From NCBI RefSeq assembly GCF_040372045.1, contig NZ_BAABWH010000003.1: a stretch of DNA of 64,000 nucleotides. One strand, 5' to 3'. A model generated the notes under the pieces. It saw only the letters and a program-made list of their open reading frames with translations, made no database searches and was not told the DNA's origin. The position numbers and the translations under genes were made by a program. Source of the stretch: Thalassolituus sp006212115. GTDB lineage: Bacteria > Pseudomonadota > Gammaproteobacteria > Pseudomonadales > Oceanobacteraceae. Shown here one piece after another: positions 6,973-15,755 of the stretch (the stretch's first letter is position 1; each line of letters begins with the position of its first letter).

Positions 6973-9192
6973 ATGACGTTTCTACGCAGTATGATTGTCG
7001 CAGTGGCGGTGGTGTTCTTTGCAATGCCGTCGCTTGCTGACGAGAGCAATGTCCCTGACGTGCGGATCGTCATTGATATCTCCGGCAGCATGAAAGAGAC
7101 CGACCCACAGAATCTCCGCCGTCCGGCGCTCAACCTACTTACCGAATTATTGCCCGACGGCTCCAGGGCGGGTGTCTGGACCTTCGGACGATACGTCAAC
7201 ATGTTAGTTCCTCTTGGGGACGTAGATGACCAATGGCGTAATGCAGCGCGAGAGTCATCTTCGAAGATCAGCTCTGTTGGTCTGAACACCAATCTTGTCG
7301 ATGCCCTTGACCGGGCGTTGTACGAAACGTCACTGGACAGCGGCTTTGATCAGACCGTTATTCTGTTGACGGATGGTCGTATCGATATGGATGACAGTCA
7401 GGGAAACCCCCAATCCGCTGCTAATGCAGCGGCACGCGCACGTTTAATTGAAGCGGTGCTTCCTCAGTATATGTCCCGTAATGTACGGATTCATACCTTG
7501 GCTCTTTCAGACGGTGCTGATACCGCTGTGCTTAGTCAGCTTGCAATGGAAACGGACGGACTTGCCCTGAAAGCGCATACTTCCGATGAATTAATGCCCG
7601 CATTTCTCAAGGCCTTTGATCGTGCGGTGCCCAGTGAGCAAGTACCACTGGTAGGAAATACCTTTTCGATCGATCCCAGCGTTAACGAATTTACAGCGTT
7701 GATCTTTCGCGCGGCGACGGACAAGTCTACAGAGTTGGTTGCTCCTTCGGGCCAGCGAATTTCGATGGCCAGCGCTGCGACATCACCGGATGTCCGCTGG
7801 CATCATGATCTTAACTTCGACCTCATTACGGTAAAGACGCCCGAAAGCGGTGATTGGATTGCTGATGCGGATGTGGCGCCCGATAGTCGTGTGCAGATTT
7901 TGTCGGACCTCAAGTTGAGCGTCGCAGGTCTGCCTGGAAGTCTGTTTTCAGGTGTTCCTGTGCAGTTGGAAATGGCGCTGGAGAATGAGGGCTCCGTAGT
8001 CACGGAGCCTACAATTTTGCAGCTGACTGATGTCAGTTTAAAAGTCACTGCGCCGGATGGCCGGGTCGGTAGTAAGTTACTGTCTGATCCTGAGGCGCTG
8101 CCTGCTGATGGAGTGTTCCGCGAGACACTGAGCAGATTGTCGCAACCTGGTGAGTATCAGATTGAGGTTAATGCCGAGGGTAGGACATTCCAGCGCCGAC
8201 AGGTGTTGACCGCAACGCTGGCCGAGCCAATGCGTGTGGAGGTCGAGCCTGACCCAGAGCAGCAGGTACTGAATGTACGCGTTTTCCCCGAAAGTGATCT
8301 TGTTGATACGAGTCTCTCCCGAGTTATATCCCGCATTGCCAGCCCTGATGGTAGCTCTGTAATAAATGCGATGGAATACGGTAGCGATTCCGGTGCATGG
8401 GAGTTGGCCCTTGTTGCTGATAAGGGGCCGGGCGAGTACGAAATTATGCTCAATATTCGTGGTGTCTCAGCAAGCGGGAAGACATTTAAGAGTAAGCCTG
8501 AAAGCATTCAGGTGACTTTCCCCTTAGTGTCGGAATCAGAGTCGGAATCAGAGCAAGAGTCGGAGTCGGCGATGCAGCCTGACGACATGCTCTCTGAGCC
8601 TGCTGCACCCGAGGTATCAGAGCCAGAACCTGAATCAATGCCTGAACCAGAGCCAGAGATTCAGGAACCGCCCGTTGAGCCTATCGCTCCTGATCTCGCT
8701 GCGCGCTTTAATGAGCAGGCAGAAGCTGCACAGCCGGAATCGTCGGAAACGGATGGTGCCGGTGAGCAGGGCGCTGAGAATGAGACCAGTGATGAGGCTG
8801 ACGAAGAAGAGGGCGGTGTTGCCTGGTGGGTATATGTTCTCCTTGGCCTCGCTAATCTGTTGTTGCTTGGAGGGCTGGCATGGTGGTGGTTTATGCGTCG
8901 CAAGAAAAATGCCGAGCCAGCCGAAGAGATTGCCGCAGCTGAAGCGCTTGATCTGGATACGGGGCCCCTTGATGACGCTGATCTGGATTCGGCTGACTTC
9001 GATAATTTTGACGGGGTCGAAGAAGAGGAGATCCCGCAGGCTGAGGAAGATAGTCATATTCCTACGTCTATGGGTGGTGACACGGATATGGGCTCGCCAG
9101 AGCCGCCCGCGGAGAGTGCGGCTCTCGACGATGAAGGGGATGATTGGGGCGAATTCGACCTTCCGGATGAAAACCCGGAGGATAAAAAGTAG
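6973..9192 (+). CDS. Membrane-anchored VWA domain protein with acidic cytoplasmic tail
   Basis: The 739-residue protein has a signal peptide (cleavage after MPSLA, residue 22) and a VWA domain at about 29-215 with the metal site DISGS at 35-39 and a conserved LLTDGRID. Two or more beta-rich domains follow (about 230-520), then an acidic Ser/Glu/Pro linker, one membrane helix at about 615-638 and a 100-residue highly acidic tail. The topology places the VWA domain in the periplasm and the tail in the cytoplasm. VWA domains bind partner proteins through a metal ion. The neighbours are a MoxR ATPase and a second, cytoplasmic VWA protein, the usual grouping of MoxR chaperone systems. The exact client is unknown. 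Confidence 0.85.
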   Translation: MTFLRSMIVAVAVVFFAMPSLADESNVPDVRIVIDISGSMKETDPQNLRRPALNLLTELLPDGSRAGVWTFGRYVNMLVPLGDVDDQWRNAARESSSKISSVGLNTNLVDALDRALYETSLDSGFDQTVILLTDGRIDMDDSQGNPQSAANAAARARLIEAVLPQYMSRNVRIHTLALSDGADTAVLSQLAMETDGLALKAHTSDELMPAFLKAFDRAVPSEQVPLVGNTFSIDPSVNEFTALIFRAATDKSTELVAPSGQRISMASAATSPDVRWHHDLNFDLITVKTPESGDWIADADVAPDSRVQILSDLKLSVAGLPGSLFSGVPVQLEMALENEGSVVTEPTILQLTDVSLKVTAPDGRVGSKLLSDPEALPADGVFRETLSRLSQPGEYQIEVNAEGRTFQRRQVLTATLAEPMRVEVEPDPEQQVLNVRVFPESDLVDTSLSRVISRIASPDGSSVINAMEYGSDSGAWELALVADKGPGEYEIMLNIRGVSASGKTFKSKPESIQVTFPLVSESESESEQESESAMQPDDMLSEPAAPEVSEPEPESMPEPEPEIQEPPVEPIAPDLAARFNEQAEAAQPESSETDGAGEQGAENETSDEADEEEGGVAWWVYVLLGLANLLLLGGLAWWWFMRRKKNAEPAEEIAAAEALDLDTGPLDDADLDSADFDNFDGVEEEEIPQAEEDSHIPTSMGGDTDMGSPEPPAESAALDDEGDDWGEFDLPDENPEDKK

Positions 9193-9262
9193 GGCGTATA
9201 TTCCGTCATAATGAACAAAACGCGCTTTATGTCTGATTTTAAAGCCTTTTTTCTGTCCCGCC

Positions 9263-9291
9263 TTGCTGTACCAAACAGGCCTCCTTATACT
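9263..9291 (+). promoter_or_regulatory. Predicted sigma-70 promoter for the MoxR-CoxE pair
   Basis: TTGCTG at 9263-9268 and TATACT at 9286-9291 are separated by exactly 17 bases. The start would fall near 9298, about 34 bases ahead of the moxR-like ATG, in a 139-base gap between genes. So the chaperone pair may be transcribed on its own as well as by read-through. Confidence 0.5.
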
Positions 9292-9331
9292 CTGGCTGGT
9301 CAAGAATCAGAGTTAATGAGGTCTATTCTCA

Positions 9332-10174
9332 ATGAAATTCCAGGGCACCAGTGATTACGTAGCGACGCCAGAGCTGCAGATGGCAGTGAACGCGGCGATT
9401 ACACTTCAACGTCCATTGCTTTTGAAGGGTGAGCCAGGTACAGGTAAAACTATGCTGGCGGAGCAACTGGCGGCGTCACTGGGTACCGACCTCATTCAGT
9501 GGCACATCAAAAGTACCACCAAGGCGCACCAGGGTTTATACGAGTACGATGCGGTAAGCCGACTGCGCGACTCTCAGTTGGGCGTCGACGGTGTAAACGA
9601 TATTTCGAACTACATCGTCAAAGGTAAGTTGTGGGAAGCCTTTGAGGCAGACAAGCCGGTCGTTCTGCTGATCGACGAAATCGACAAAGCCGACATCGAG
9701 TTCCCGAATGACCTGCTGCTGGAAATCGATAAGATGGAATTCTTCGTCTATGAGACGCAAGAACGTATCGTTGCCAAGCACCGACCTATCATCCTGATCA
9801 CCAGTAATAACGAAAAAGAACTTCCTGATGCTTTTCTGCGTCGCTGCTTCTTCCACTACATTGACTTCCCAGATCGTGAAACCATGCAAGCGATTGTCGA
9901 TGTTCACTTTCCGGATATTCAGGCGCAGCTTGTTAACGATGCACTGGAAGTTTTCTTTGATGTACGCAAAGTGCCGGGTCTTAAGAAAAAGCCATCCACT
10001 TCAGAGTTGGTTGATTGGTTGAAGCTGTTGATGGCGGATGAGCTTGGTGTCGAGCTGTTGCGCAGCCAGGATACGACTAAGGCAATCCCACCAATGGCAG
10101 GTGCGTTGGTTAAGAACGAACAGGATGTCCATCTGCTTGAGCGTCTGGCCTTCATGAGCCGTCGTCGGGGCTGA
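9332..10174 (+). CDS. MoxR family AAA+ ATPase
   Basis: The 280-residue protein has the Walker A motif GEPGTGKT (about residues 36-43), Walker B VVLLIDEIDKAD, a sensor-1 region ITSNNEKELPDAFLRRCFFHYIDFP and a C-terminal lid. MoxR ATPases assemble into rings and remodel or insert cofactors into client complexes, nearly always with a VWA-containing partner. The partner is encoded 6 bases downstream. The close relatives I recall are the CoxD/CbbQ-like branch, but no Rubisco or CO dehydrogenase gene is nearby. Given the neighbours, the client is more likely a part of the envelope machine. Confidence 0.92.
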   Translation: MKFQGTSDYVATPELQMAVNAAITLQRPLLLKGEPGTGKTMLAEQLAASLGTDLIQWHIKSTTKAHQGLYEYDAVSRLRDSQLGVDGVNDISNYIVKGKLWEAFEADKPVVLLIDEIDKADIEFPNDLLLEIDKMEFFVYETQERIVAKHRPIILITSNNEKELPDAFLRRCFFHYIDFPDRETMQAIVDVHFPDIQAQLVNDALEVFFDVRKVPGLKKKPSTSELVDWLKLLMADELGVELLRSQDTTKAIPPMAGALVKNEQDVHLLERLAFMSRRRG

Positions 10175-10180
10175 TAGATC

Positions 10181-11362
10181 ATGCTGATCGATTTTTTCGA
10201 TACGGTTCGAAAGGCCAAGGTCCCTTGTTCTATCCGTGAGTATCTCGACCTGATTGAGGCGGTACAGGCGCGGGTGGCGTTTGCAGATCTCGAAGAGTTT
10301 TACGCGCTCTCCAGGCTGGTCCTTGTAAAAGACGAGAAACACTACGATAAATTCGATAAGGCTTTCGCGGCTTACTTTGAAGGTATCGATGCGATGCCAT
10401 CTTTGTTCGACGATGCCAATATACCGGCAGAGTGGATGCGCAAAGAGATGGAAAAGCTCTTATCTGAAGAGGAAATGGCAAAGATTGAGTCGCTCGGCGG
10501 TTTTGACGAGTTGATGAAAACGTTGCAGGAACGTCTCGAAGAGCAGCATAAGCGTCACCAGGGCGGTAATAAAATGATCGGCACTGGAGGGACTTCCCCT
10601 TTCGGTGCGGAAGGTTACAACCCGGAAGGTGTTCGGATCTCTCAAAACCGCTCTCGGCATAAGAAAGCGGCAAAAGTCTGGGATCAACGGAATTATCGCA
10701 ATCTCGACGATAATGTGCAGCTTGGTATTCGTAATATCAAAGTTGCGTTGCGCCGTTTACGACGATTTGCTCGCCAAGGCGCAGCCGATGAGCTGGATAT
10801 GAACGATACTATCCGCTCAACTGCCCGGAATGCTGGATTGCTTGATATCCGCATGGTGCCAGAGCGTCACAATGCAGTTAAAGTACTGCTCTTCTTTGAT
10901 GTGGGTGGTTCCATGGACCCACATGTCCGTGTGTGTGAAGAGTTATTCTCGGCCGCGAAAACCGAATTCAAACATATGGAAACCTTCTACTTTCACAACT
11001 GCCTGTACGAGTCAGTGTGGAAGAATAATGTTCGCCGTATGAACGAGCGCACAGAAACCTGGGACATTTTGCGCAAGTATGGACAGGATTACCGGGTGAT
11101 CTTCGTGGGAGACGCCATGATGGCGCCTTATGAAGTGACGCACCCGGGTGGCAGCGTTGAACACTGGAATGAAGAAGCTGGTGCAACCTGGATGCAGCGG
11201 ATGGCAGATCACTTCGATAAGTTGGTCTGGTTAAATCCGGCGCCTGAGGATCATTGGGGAAATGGTGGCTCACTAGGCGCAATACGGACATTAGTAAATA
11301 ATAAAATGTATCCCATGACTCTATCGGGTCTGGAAGATGCAATGAGGTTTCTCAGTAAATAA
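10181..11362 (+). CDS. CoxE-type VWA domain protein, partner of the MoxR ATPase
   Basis: The 393-residue cytoplasmic protein lacks a signal peptide. The N-terminal part (FFDTVRKAKVPCSIREYLDL) is typical of CoxE-like proteins, and the C-terminal half is a VWA domain. Its metal-site motif reads DVGGS rather than DxSxS (in LLFFDVGGSMDPHVRV), the usual form in this family as I know it. A later segment, RVIFVGDAMMAPYEV, supplies the second acidic motif. A middle region is rich in Arg/Lys (GVRISQNRSRHKKAAKVWDQR). It probably acts as adaptor between the MoxR ring and a client. Confidence 0.9.
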   Translation: MLIDFFDTVRKAKVPCSIREYLDLIEAVQARVAFADLEEFYALSRLVLVKDEKHYDKFDKAFAAYFEGIDAMPSLFDDANIPAEWMRKEMEKLLSEEEMAKIESLGGFDELMKTLQERLEEQHKRHQGGNKMIGTGGTSPFGAEGYNPEGVRISQNRSRHKKAAKVWDQRNYRNLDDNVQLGIRNIKVALRRLRRFARQGAADELDMNDTIRSTARNAGLLDIRMVPERHNAVKVLLFFDVGGSMDPHVRVCEELFSAAKTEFKHMETFYFHNCLYESVWKNNVRRMNERTETWDILRKYGQDYRVIFVGDAMMAPYEVTHPGGSVEHWNEEAGATWMQRMADHFDKLVWLNPAPEDHWGNGGSLGAIRTLVNNKMYPMTLSGLEDAMRFLSK

Positions 11363-11388
11363 CTGAGGCCGGGTAATTTGACGTATTG

Positions 11389-11404
11389 GGCTGCTCTTGC
11401 AGCC
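11389..11404 (+). other. Short hairpin between the chaperone genes and the envelope genes
   Basis: GGCTGC-TCTT-GCAGCC forms a 6-bp stem with a four-base loop, 27 bases after the CoxE-type gene. No T-run follows, so it is not a classic terminator. It may be a processing or attenuation point between the two gene groups. Confidence 0.35.
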
Positions 11405-11445
11405 TGTGTCGCCCGGATAATAATAAAGAACGCAGGGCGTAAAAC

Positions 11446-12156
11446 ATGCAGGCGACTCGCTTGTTCTCACTGTTAGTCAAAGTTGTATTGGGATTGGGGC
11501 TGAATCTGCTTGTCGTGGCGACTGCCACCGCTGAGCAGGTTTACATCGGCCTTCGTAATGGCCCATCCGACGCTTTCCCTGTGATATACGAGGTGACGCC
11601 TTACCGTCAGTTGGACGTAATCTTGCGTCGGGGTGACTGGGTCAAGGCGACAGACGGTCGCAGCAGTGGTTGGCTGCAGGTCGATGATTTGCACCTGCTA
11701 GAAACCTTTCCTCGCGACAAACTCTGGAAGCTGGTCAATGAAACCCGCCCGGGGCCATACCGCCTTGAGTTCTCCACATCTTCACTTCAGTCCTTTTCTA
11801 TCGGTGGACTTTTTCCAGTTTTCGAGCAGTCCCTGTTCGCGCGCTACAGCCGCGCTCCAAAAGGTGATACTTCCTGGTCGTTGGTTCAGGCCGGTTGGTT
11901 GAATGAGTTCGCACGCCCGACTGATGAGTTGACCTTCTCGTGGAGCGGAGCCATTGGATATGCTCAGGACCAGCAGGGCAGCGAGTTCTGGTCGTCAGAG
12001 CAAGAGCCCGTATGGGCGGGCATTCTCGGCGTCGAGGCAATGTGGCAAGCGGATCGCTATTTTGAACTTGGTGCACGCGGCGAGGTGGCGACAACTTTGA
12101 ATAATGATATGACGACGCACCGATCTGTGTCGCTCATCTGGAGATTACGTTTATGA
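11446..12156 (+). CDS. Secreted protein with SH3-like domain and predicted outer-membrane beta-barrel
   Basis: The 236-residue product has a signal peptide (after VATATA, residue 29). Residues about 31-88 look like a bacterial SH3 domain (EQVYIGLRNGPSDAFPVI, GDWVKATDGRSSGWLQVDDL). The rest has alternating polar/hydrophobic strands rich in aromatic and Gly/Ser residues, and it ends in an aromatic-basic strand (SVSLIWRLRL), as in small barrels. SH3b domains often bind peptidoglycan, so the protein may tie the outer membrane to the cell wall. Its stop overlaps the next start by 4 bases (ATGA). Confidence 0.7.
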   Translation: MQATRLFSLLVKVVLGLGLNLLVVATATAEQVYIGLRNGPSDAFPVIYEVTPYRQLDVILRRGDWVKATDGRSSGWLQVDDLHLLETFPRDKLWKLVNETRPGPYRLEFSTSSLQSFSIGGLFPVFEQSLFARYSRAPKGDTSWSLVQAGWLNEFARPTDELTFSWSGAIGYAQDQQGSEFWSSEQEPVWAGILGVEAMWQADRYFELGARGEVATTLNNDMTTHRSVSLIWRLRL

Positions 12157-12767
12157 CCGCTTTTCTGTTGCGCAACATCCCCACTTTGTTGATGGGAGTG
12201 TGTTTGCCGTTCTCCGCTTTAGCAGAGGTGTACAGTCCGGGAAATCAGAATAATGGTTTGAATGAACTTGAGGACACCGACGTACAGCACGGTGTATTCA
12301 GTGTTGGTTACGTCAATACCCTTGCGTATAACAACGATTCGCAGCCCGGTATCCTGTTTGGTGGTCGTTACTTTGCAGGCGAACGTTGGTATTTACTCGG
12401 TGAATTGCAGGTTGGCAGTCATAGTACACGGGCTGTTGTAAGTAACGGCGAAGTACTGCGTGAAGATGATGAAGAGCTTCTTCGTTATTCAGCTGGGGCT
12501 GGTTATGCGATTTTACAGGGAACGGCCAGCACGTCTGGACTTCGTGCCGTTCCATGGTCAATCGCGGCAGAGTTTAACGCTGGCGAACAACAGTCAGGTG
12601 AAACCAGTGGTCGATATGCGTCCTTGGGACTGAACGTTCAGTTTCACGGTGAGCGCGTTTGGACAAGCGTTGGGGTGCGTGAATTTTTGATTGATGATGA
12701 GCGCTTGCAGGCACTGGAATCAGACGGGGGTACTCAGTGGGATATCTCACTCGGCTTGTGGTTCTGA
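12153..12767 (+). CDS. Predicted outer-membrane beta-barrel protein
   Basis: The 204-residue protein has a signal peptide (after PFSALA, residue 24), then a series of amphipathic strands (GVFSVGYVNTLAY, ILFGGRYFAGERWYLLGELQVG, RYASLGLNVQFHGERVWTSVGVREF), and ends in WDISLGLWF. A C-terminal Phe after alternating residues is the classic barrel-insertion signal. I cannot name the family. It is coupled by overlaps to the genes on both sides. In the M. xanthus gliding locus, small barrels (GltA, GltB) hold the corresponding place. Confidence 0.72.
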   Translation: MTAFLLRNIPTLLMGVCLPFSALAEVYSPGNQNNGLNELEDTDVQHGVFSVGYVNTLAYNNDSQPGILFGGRYFAGERWYLLGELQVGSHSTRAVVSNGEVLREDDEELLRYSAGAGYAILQGTASTSGLRAVPWSIAAEFNAGEQQSGETSGRYASLGLNVQFHGERVWTSVGVREFLIDDERLQALESDGGTQWDISLGLWF

Positions 12768-13258
12768 CTCTTTTAGGTTGCAGTTTGTCCGCAGTAGCGG
12801 ATGAGGAAGTTGCGAACGTTCAGACGAGTCTGAAGCCCGGTGATCTCGTGCCGGATTTTACTATGCCTGCAACGAATGGCTTTGGTCAGCGACTGCAGGA
12901 AGCACGTGGGTCGTATCTCATGTTGATATGGCTGGGTAATTGCGACGAGTGTTCGGAGCGATTGGTGCGTTATCAACTGCTGGCGGAAAGCCTTGAAATT
13001 GAAGGGTTGAAAGGTTGGTTTGTATGGACGCCGAAAGGAAAGCGGCAACCACCTAATATGCGTCTTCCTGTTCTGAAATACGAAGAACAGTGGCGCCAGA
13101 GTTGGACCTTCAGTGATCGTCCGGCGGTGATGTTAATTAATGCAGATGGACGCCTTGATCATCTGCTGACGGGTGACTTGAGAGACAACTACCAGGAAAC
13201 CGAACAAGTTGTTATGCGCTGGATGAGTCAAGGGCGCGATTATCAGAGACCGGAGTAA
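12737..13258 (+). CDS. Exported thioredoxin-fold (redoxin-like) protein
   Basis: The 173-residue protein starts at GTG 12737, inside the last 31 bases of the barrel gene. It has a signal peptide; both a lipobox-like LLGC and a type I site after SAVA are possible. The mature part is AhpC/TlpA-like: KPGDLVPDFTMPATNG, then LMLIWLGNCDECSERL with a CDEC redox motif, then WTFSDRPAVMLINADGRL with the cis-Pro region. It may oxidise, reduce or isomerise disulfides in the envelope proteins made from the same operon. It may also be a degenerate, non-catalytic binding fold. Confidence 0.78.
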   Translation: MGYLTRLVVLTLLGCSLSAVADEEVANVQTSLKPGDLVPDFTMPATNGFGQRLQEARGSYLMLIWLGNCDECSERLVRYQLLAESLEIEGLKGWFVWTPKGKRQPPNMRLPVLKYEEQWRQSWTFSDRPAVMLINADGRLDHLLTGDLRDNYQETEQVVMRWMSQGRDYQRPE

Positions 13259-13759
13259 ATGATGAAATATGTGTTAATGCTGGCCCTGTTCTTTGCTGGC
13301 TACGCAACTGCTGAAGATGCAGCTGTTCGCGAGCAAGTGATGACGGCGAAAGAGGCAGTGTTAGAACTGAATCGTGATTTGTATGAGCTTGAGCGTGAAC
13401 TGCTCAGTCCGGCTACCACGCGAGCCGCATTCCACATTACGTTGAATCACGGCGAATATTTTGAGCCTTTGGCGGTCGAGTTGTCTGTGGACGGACAGCT
13501 GGAGCTGCAGCATCTGTATACAGAGCGACAGGTTAAAGCGTTGCGTATGGGAGCTGTACAGCCTCTAGGTGATCTTAATCTGGCACCGGGTAAACACGAT
13601 ATTTCTGTCACTATTCGTGGTGTCGATCATCAAGGGCAGGGACGTGAGCTGGCCATCACTGAAACGGTTAGCAAAACAGGCAAACCACTTATTGTTGAGC
13701 TTTTAATTGTCGATCGTGAAGAACTGCAAAGCGCACGACTGCAACTCAAATACTGGTAA
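13259..13759 (+). CDS. Secreted protein of unknown function in the envelope locus
   Basis: I do not recognise the family. The 166-residue product has a signal peptide (after AGYATA), a short predicted helix (REQVMTAKEAVLELNRDLYELEREL) and a beta-rich remainder (FHITLNHGEYFEPLAVELSV, PGKHDISVTIRGVDHQG) that could be an immunoglobulin-like sandwich. It starts immediately after the stop of the thioredoxin-like gene and ends 4 bases before the next gene, so it is part of the same transcript. The helix plus sandwich layout suggests a periplasmic connector; this is inference. Confidence 0.7.
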   Translation: MMKYVLMLALFFAGYATAEDAAVREQVMTAKEAVLELNRDLYELERELLSPATTRAAFHITLNHGEYFEPLAVELSVDGQLELQHLYTERQVKALRMGAVQPLGDLNLAPGKHDISVTIRGVDHQGQGRELAITETVSKTGKPLIVELLIVDREELQSARLQLKYW

Positions 13760-13763
13760 TTAA

Positions 13764-15755
13764 ATGCGGATTTTATTATCGCTGTTAGTGCTTATCCCTC
13801 TACTGCATGGAGGGAATGTCCTTGCTGAAGATGCGCTGGACGAAGCACTGGATATTGATCTCGACGAACTCGGCGTGAGTGATGACGCAGAGGAGCGGCT
13901 CCTGCGTGGTAACTTTTATTTCAGCTACTTAACCGGTGATTACTACCGCACTCTTTACTACCTCCGCCAGTGGAAGCAGCTGATCGGTAGCGAAGATACG
14001 CCAGAAACAGAAGCGGAAGTAATGCGCGCCGCTGTCTATCTGTCTCTGGGGTTGGAAGATCAGGCTGAGGACCTGTTTTATCAGGTGTTTAACCAAGGCG
14101 CTGGAGCTTCGGGCGATGCCTGGTACTTCCTCGCACAACGTTTGTTTTCTGCAGGTTATTACGCACGGGCCGAACAAGCCGCGCGAAATGCGCTCGCCGC
14201 CACTCCCGTTCTGTCATCGAGGTTTCAACAAGAGCTACGTTACCTCTTAGTAAGCAGTATCAGTGAGCAGGATCGTATTGAAGAAGCGGTCGCCGCGATG
14301 CAGGGAATGCGCGATGTGAGTATCTGGACAGGCTACGCGCGGTATAACCTGATACTGGCGATGCAGCGCCAGAATTATCGCAGTCGGGATATCGAATCGA
14401 CGGTTGATGAAGCTATTTACTACCTGCCTGACGATGAAGAAGGAACAGCACTGCGAGATCGCATTCTTCTGATCTCAGGTATTGCCGCTATGGAACGCGA
14501 TAAGCTGGTTATGGCTAATCGCTATTTTTCAGATGTGACGCTGGAGTCGGTTTTTACTCCTCCGGCTCTACTGCACTATGGCTGGAACCTGCTGGCACAG
14601 TGGCGCTACGAAGACGCTATTCAGCCGTGGCGGATACTTCAACAACTCTACGATGAATATCATCCAGCGGTCGTAGAGTCATATTTGGCTGTTCCACATA
14701 CGCTTGAACTTGTCGACGCCGTTAATCAGTCTGTACTCGCTTATGAACGTGTCGAAGATCGACTGTCTGTCATGGTGGACGAACTTAAGCAGCTTAACCA
14801 ACGCGACTCCTTAGGTGCCTGGTTGGGTGAATGGCGTGAAGAAAATCAGCAGGAAGACTGGGGTTGGCAGCGTCAGAAACTTACTGACTTACCGCAGAGT
14901 CAGGTCACTCGCTTTGCTCAGGGACTACTGAAAGAGGAAGCTTTTAACCAAGAGTTGGCGAGGCTGCATGATCTAGACCGAATTCGGGCTGATCTGGCCA
15001 AAGCTCTGTATCAATTAGGGCTTTGGCAGGACGTTCTTGAGCAGCGTCGCGCTAACCTCGAAGCACTGGGTGGTGAAGCTCTGCTGGATGAACTTGAGGC
15101 CCGACAGATGGATGTGCTGCGAGATATTCTCGCCGTTCAAGACCGTTTACTTGATGAAGACGAAACCGTTTTCTCGTTTGCATCGAAAGCAGATGAAGTG
15201 CGAATTAGCCGTTTGCGCAATGTCGTCCCTGCGGTAACGACACTGCAGAAGATTGGTACGCCGACGCGTGATTTAGCACCCTATAAAGAACGCTGGCGCC
15301 GCATGAGAGGCTTGCAACTCTGGTCCATTTACGAAGCTCAACCTCAACGTAAATGGGACACCGAACGCGACCACATGATTCTGCGCTCCGAGACAGATAA
15401 GCTTTTCCGTCAACTGGAAAATACCCGTACTTCATTAATATGGGCTGATAGTTATTGGCAAGGGTTCCCTGAACGTGTGCAGCAATTAAAAACTCGTATC
15501 GTTGAACTCGATCTGATTGTGACTGACTTGCAGCAAGAGCAGGAATCAGTGCTCACCGATATGGCACGTGACTACCTGACGGAACTCGATGAAAGACTCA
15601 CCCTCTACCTGGCGCAGGCCCGGCTGGCACTTGCCCGTCTTTACGACGACTCTCTTCAGCAGGAATTTGGCTCCGAGCCCGTTACATCGTCGGCGGAGCC
15701 CGCGCGTGATGTGAAGGCTTCAACGTCTGAGCAGACTGATAAGGGGGCTGAATAA
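13764..15755 (+). CDS. Periplasmic TPR-rich protein
   Basis: The 663-residue product has a signal peptide (after HGGNVLA, residue 21) and then helical repeats of TPR type from about 40 to 330 (RLLRGNFYFSYLTGDYYRTL, ASGDAWYFLAQRLFSAGYYA). The second half is charged and probably coiled coil, especially about 480-640 (VQQLKTRIVELDLIVTDLQQ). TPRs usually scaffold protein contacts. Its stop and the next start overlap by one base (TAATG). The size and place are reminiscent of the periplasmic TPR proteins of the Agl-Glt gliding complex, but I cannot assign one-to-one orthology by eye. Confidence 0.82.
   Translation: MRILLSLLVLIPLLHGGNVLAEDALDEALDIDLDELGVSDDAEERLLRGNFYFSYLTGDYYRTLYYLRQWKQLIGSEDTPETEAEVMRAAVYLSLGLEDQAEDLFYQVFNQGAGASGDAWYFLAQRLFSAGYYARAEQAARNALAATPVLSSRFQQELRYLLVSSISEQDRIEEAVAAMQGMRDVSIWTGYARYNLILAMQRQNYRSRDIESTVDEAIYYLPDDEEGTALRDRILLISGIAAMERDKLVMANRYFSDVTLESVFTPPALLHYGWNLLAQWRYEDAIQPWRILQQLYDEYHPAVVESYLAVPHTLELVDAVNQSVLAYERVEDRLSVMVDELKQLNQRDSLGAWLGEWREENQQEDWGWQRQKLTDLPQSQVTRFAQGLLKEEAFNQELARLHDLDRIRADLAKALYQLGLWQDVLEQRRANLEALGGEALLDELEARQMDVLRDILAVQDRLLDEDETVFSFASKADEVRISRLRNVVPAVTTLQKIGTPTRDLAPYKERWRRMRGLQLWSIYEAQPQRKWDTERDHMILRSETDKLFRQLENTRTSLIWADSYWQGFPERVQQLKTRIVELDLIVTDLQQEQESVLTDMARDYLTELDERLTLYLAQARLALARLYDDSLQQEFGSEPVTSSAEPARDVKASTSEQTDKGAE

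Noticed and set aside
9332..11362. CbbQ/CbbO or CO-dehydrogenase maturation pair
   Set aside because: The proteins belong to the wider MoxR-CoxE group, but no Rubisco or molybdenum hydroxylase genes are in the window.
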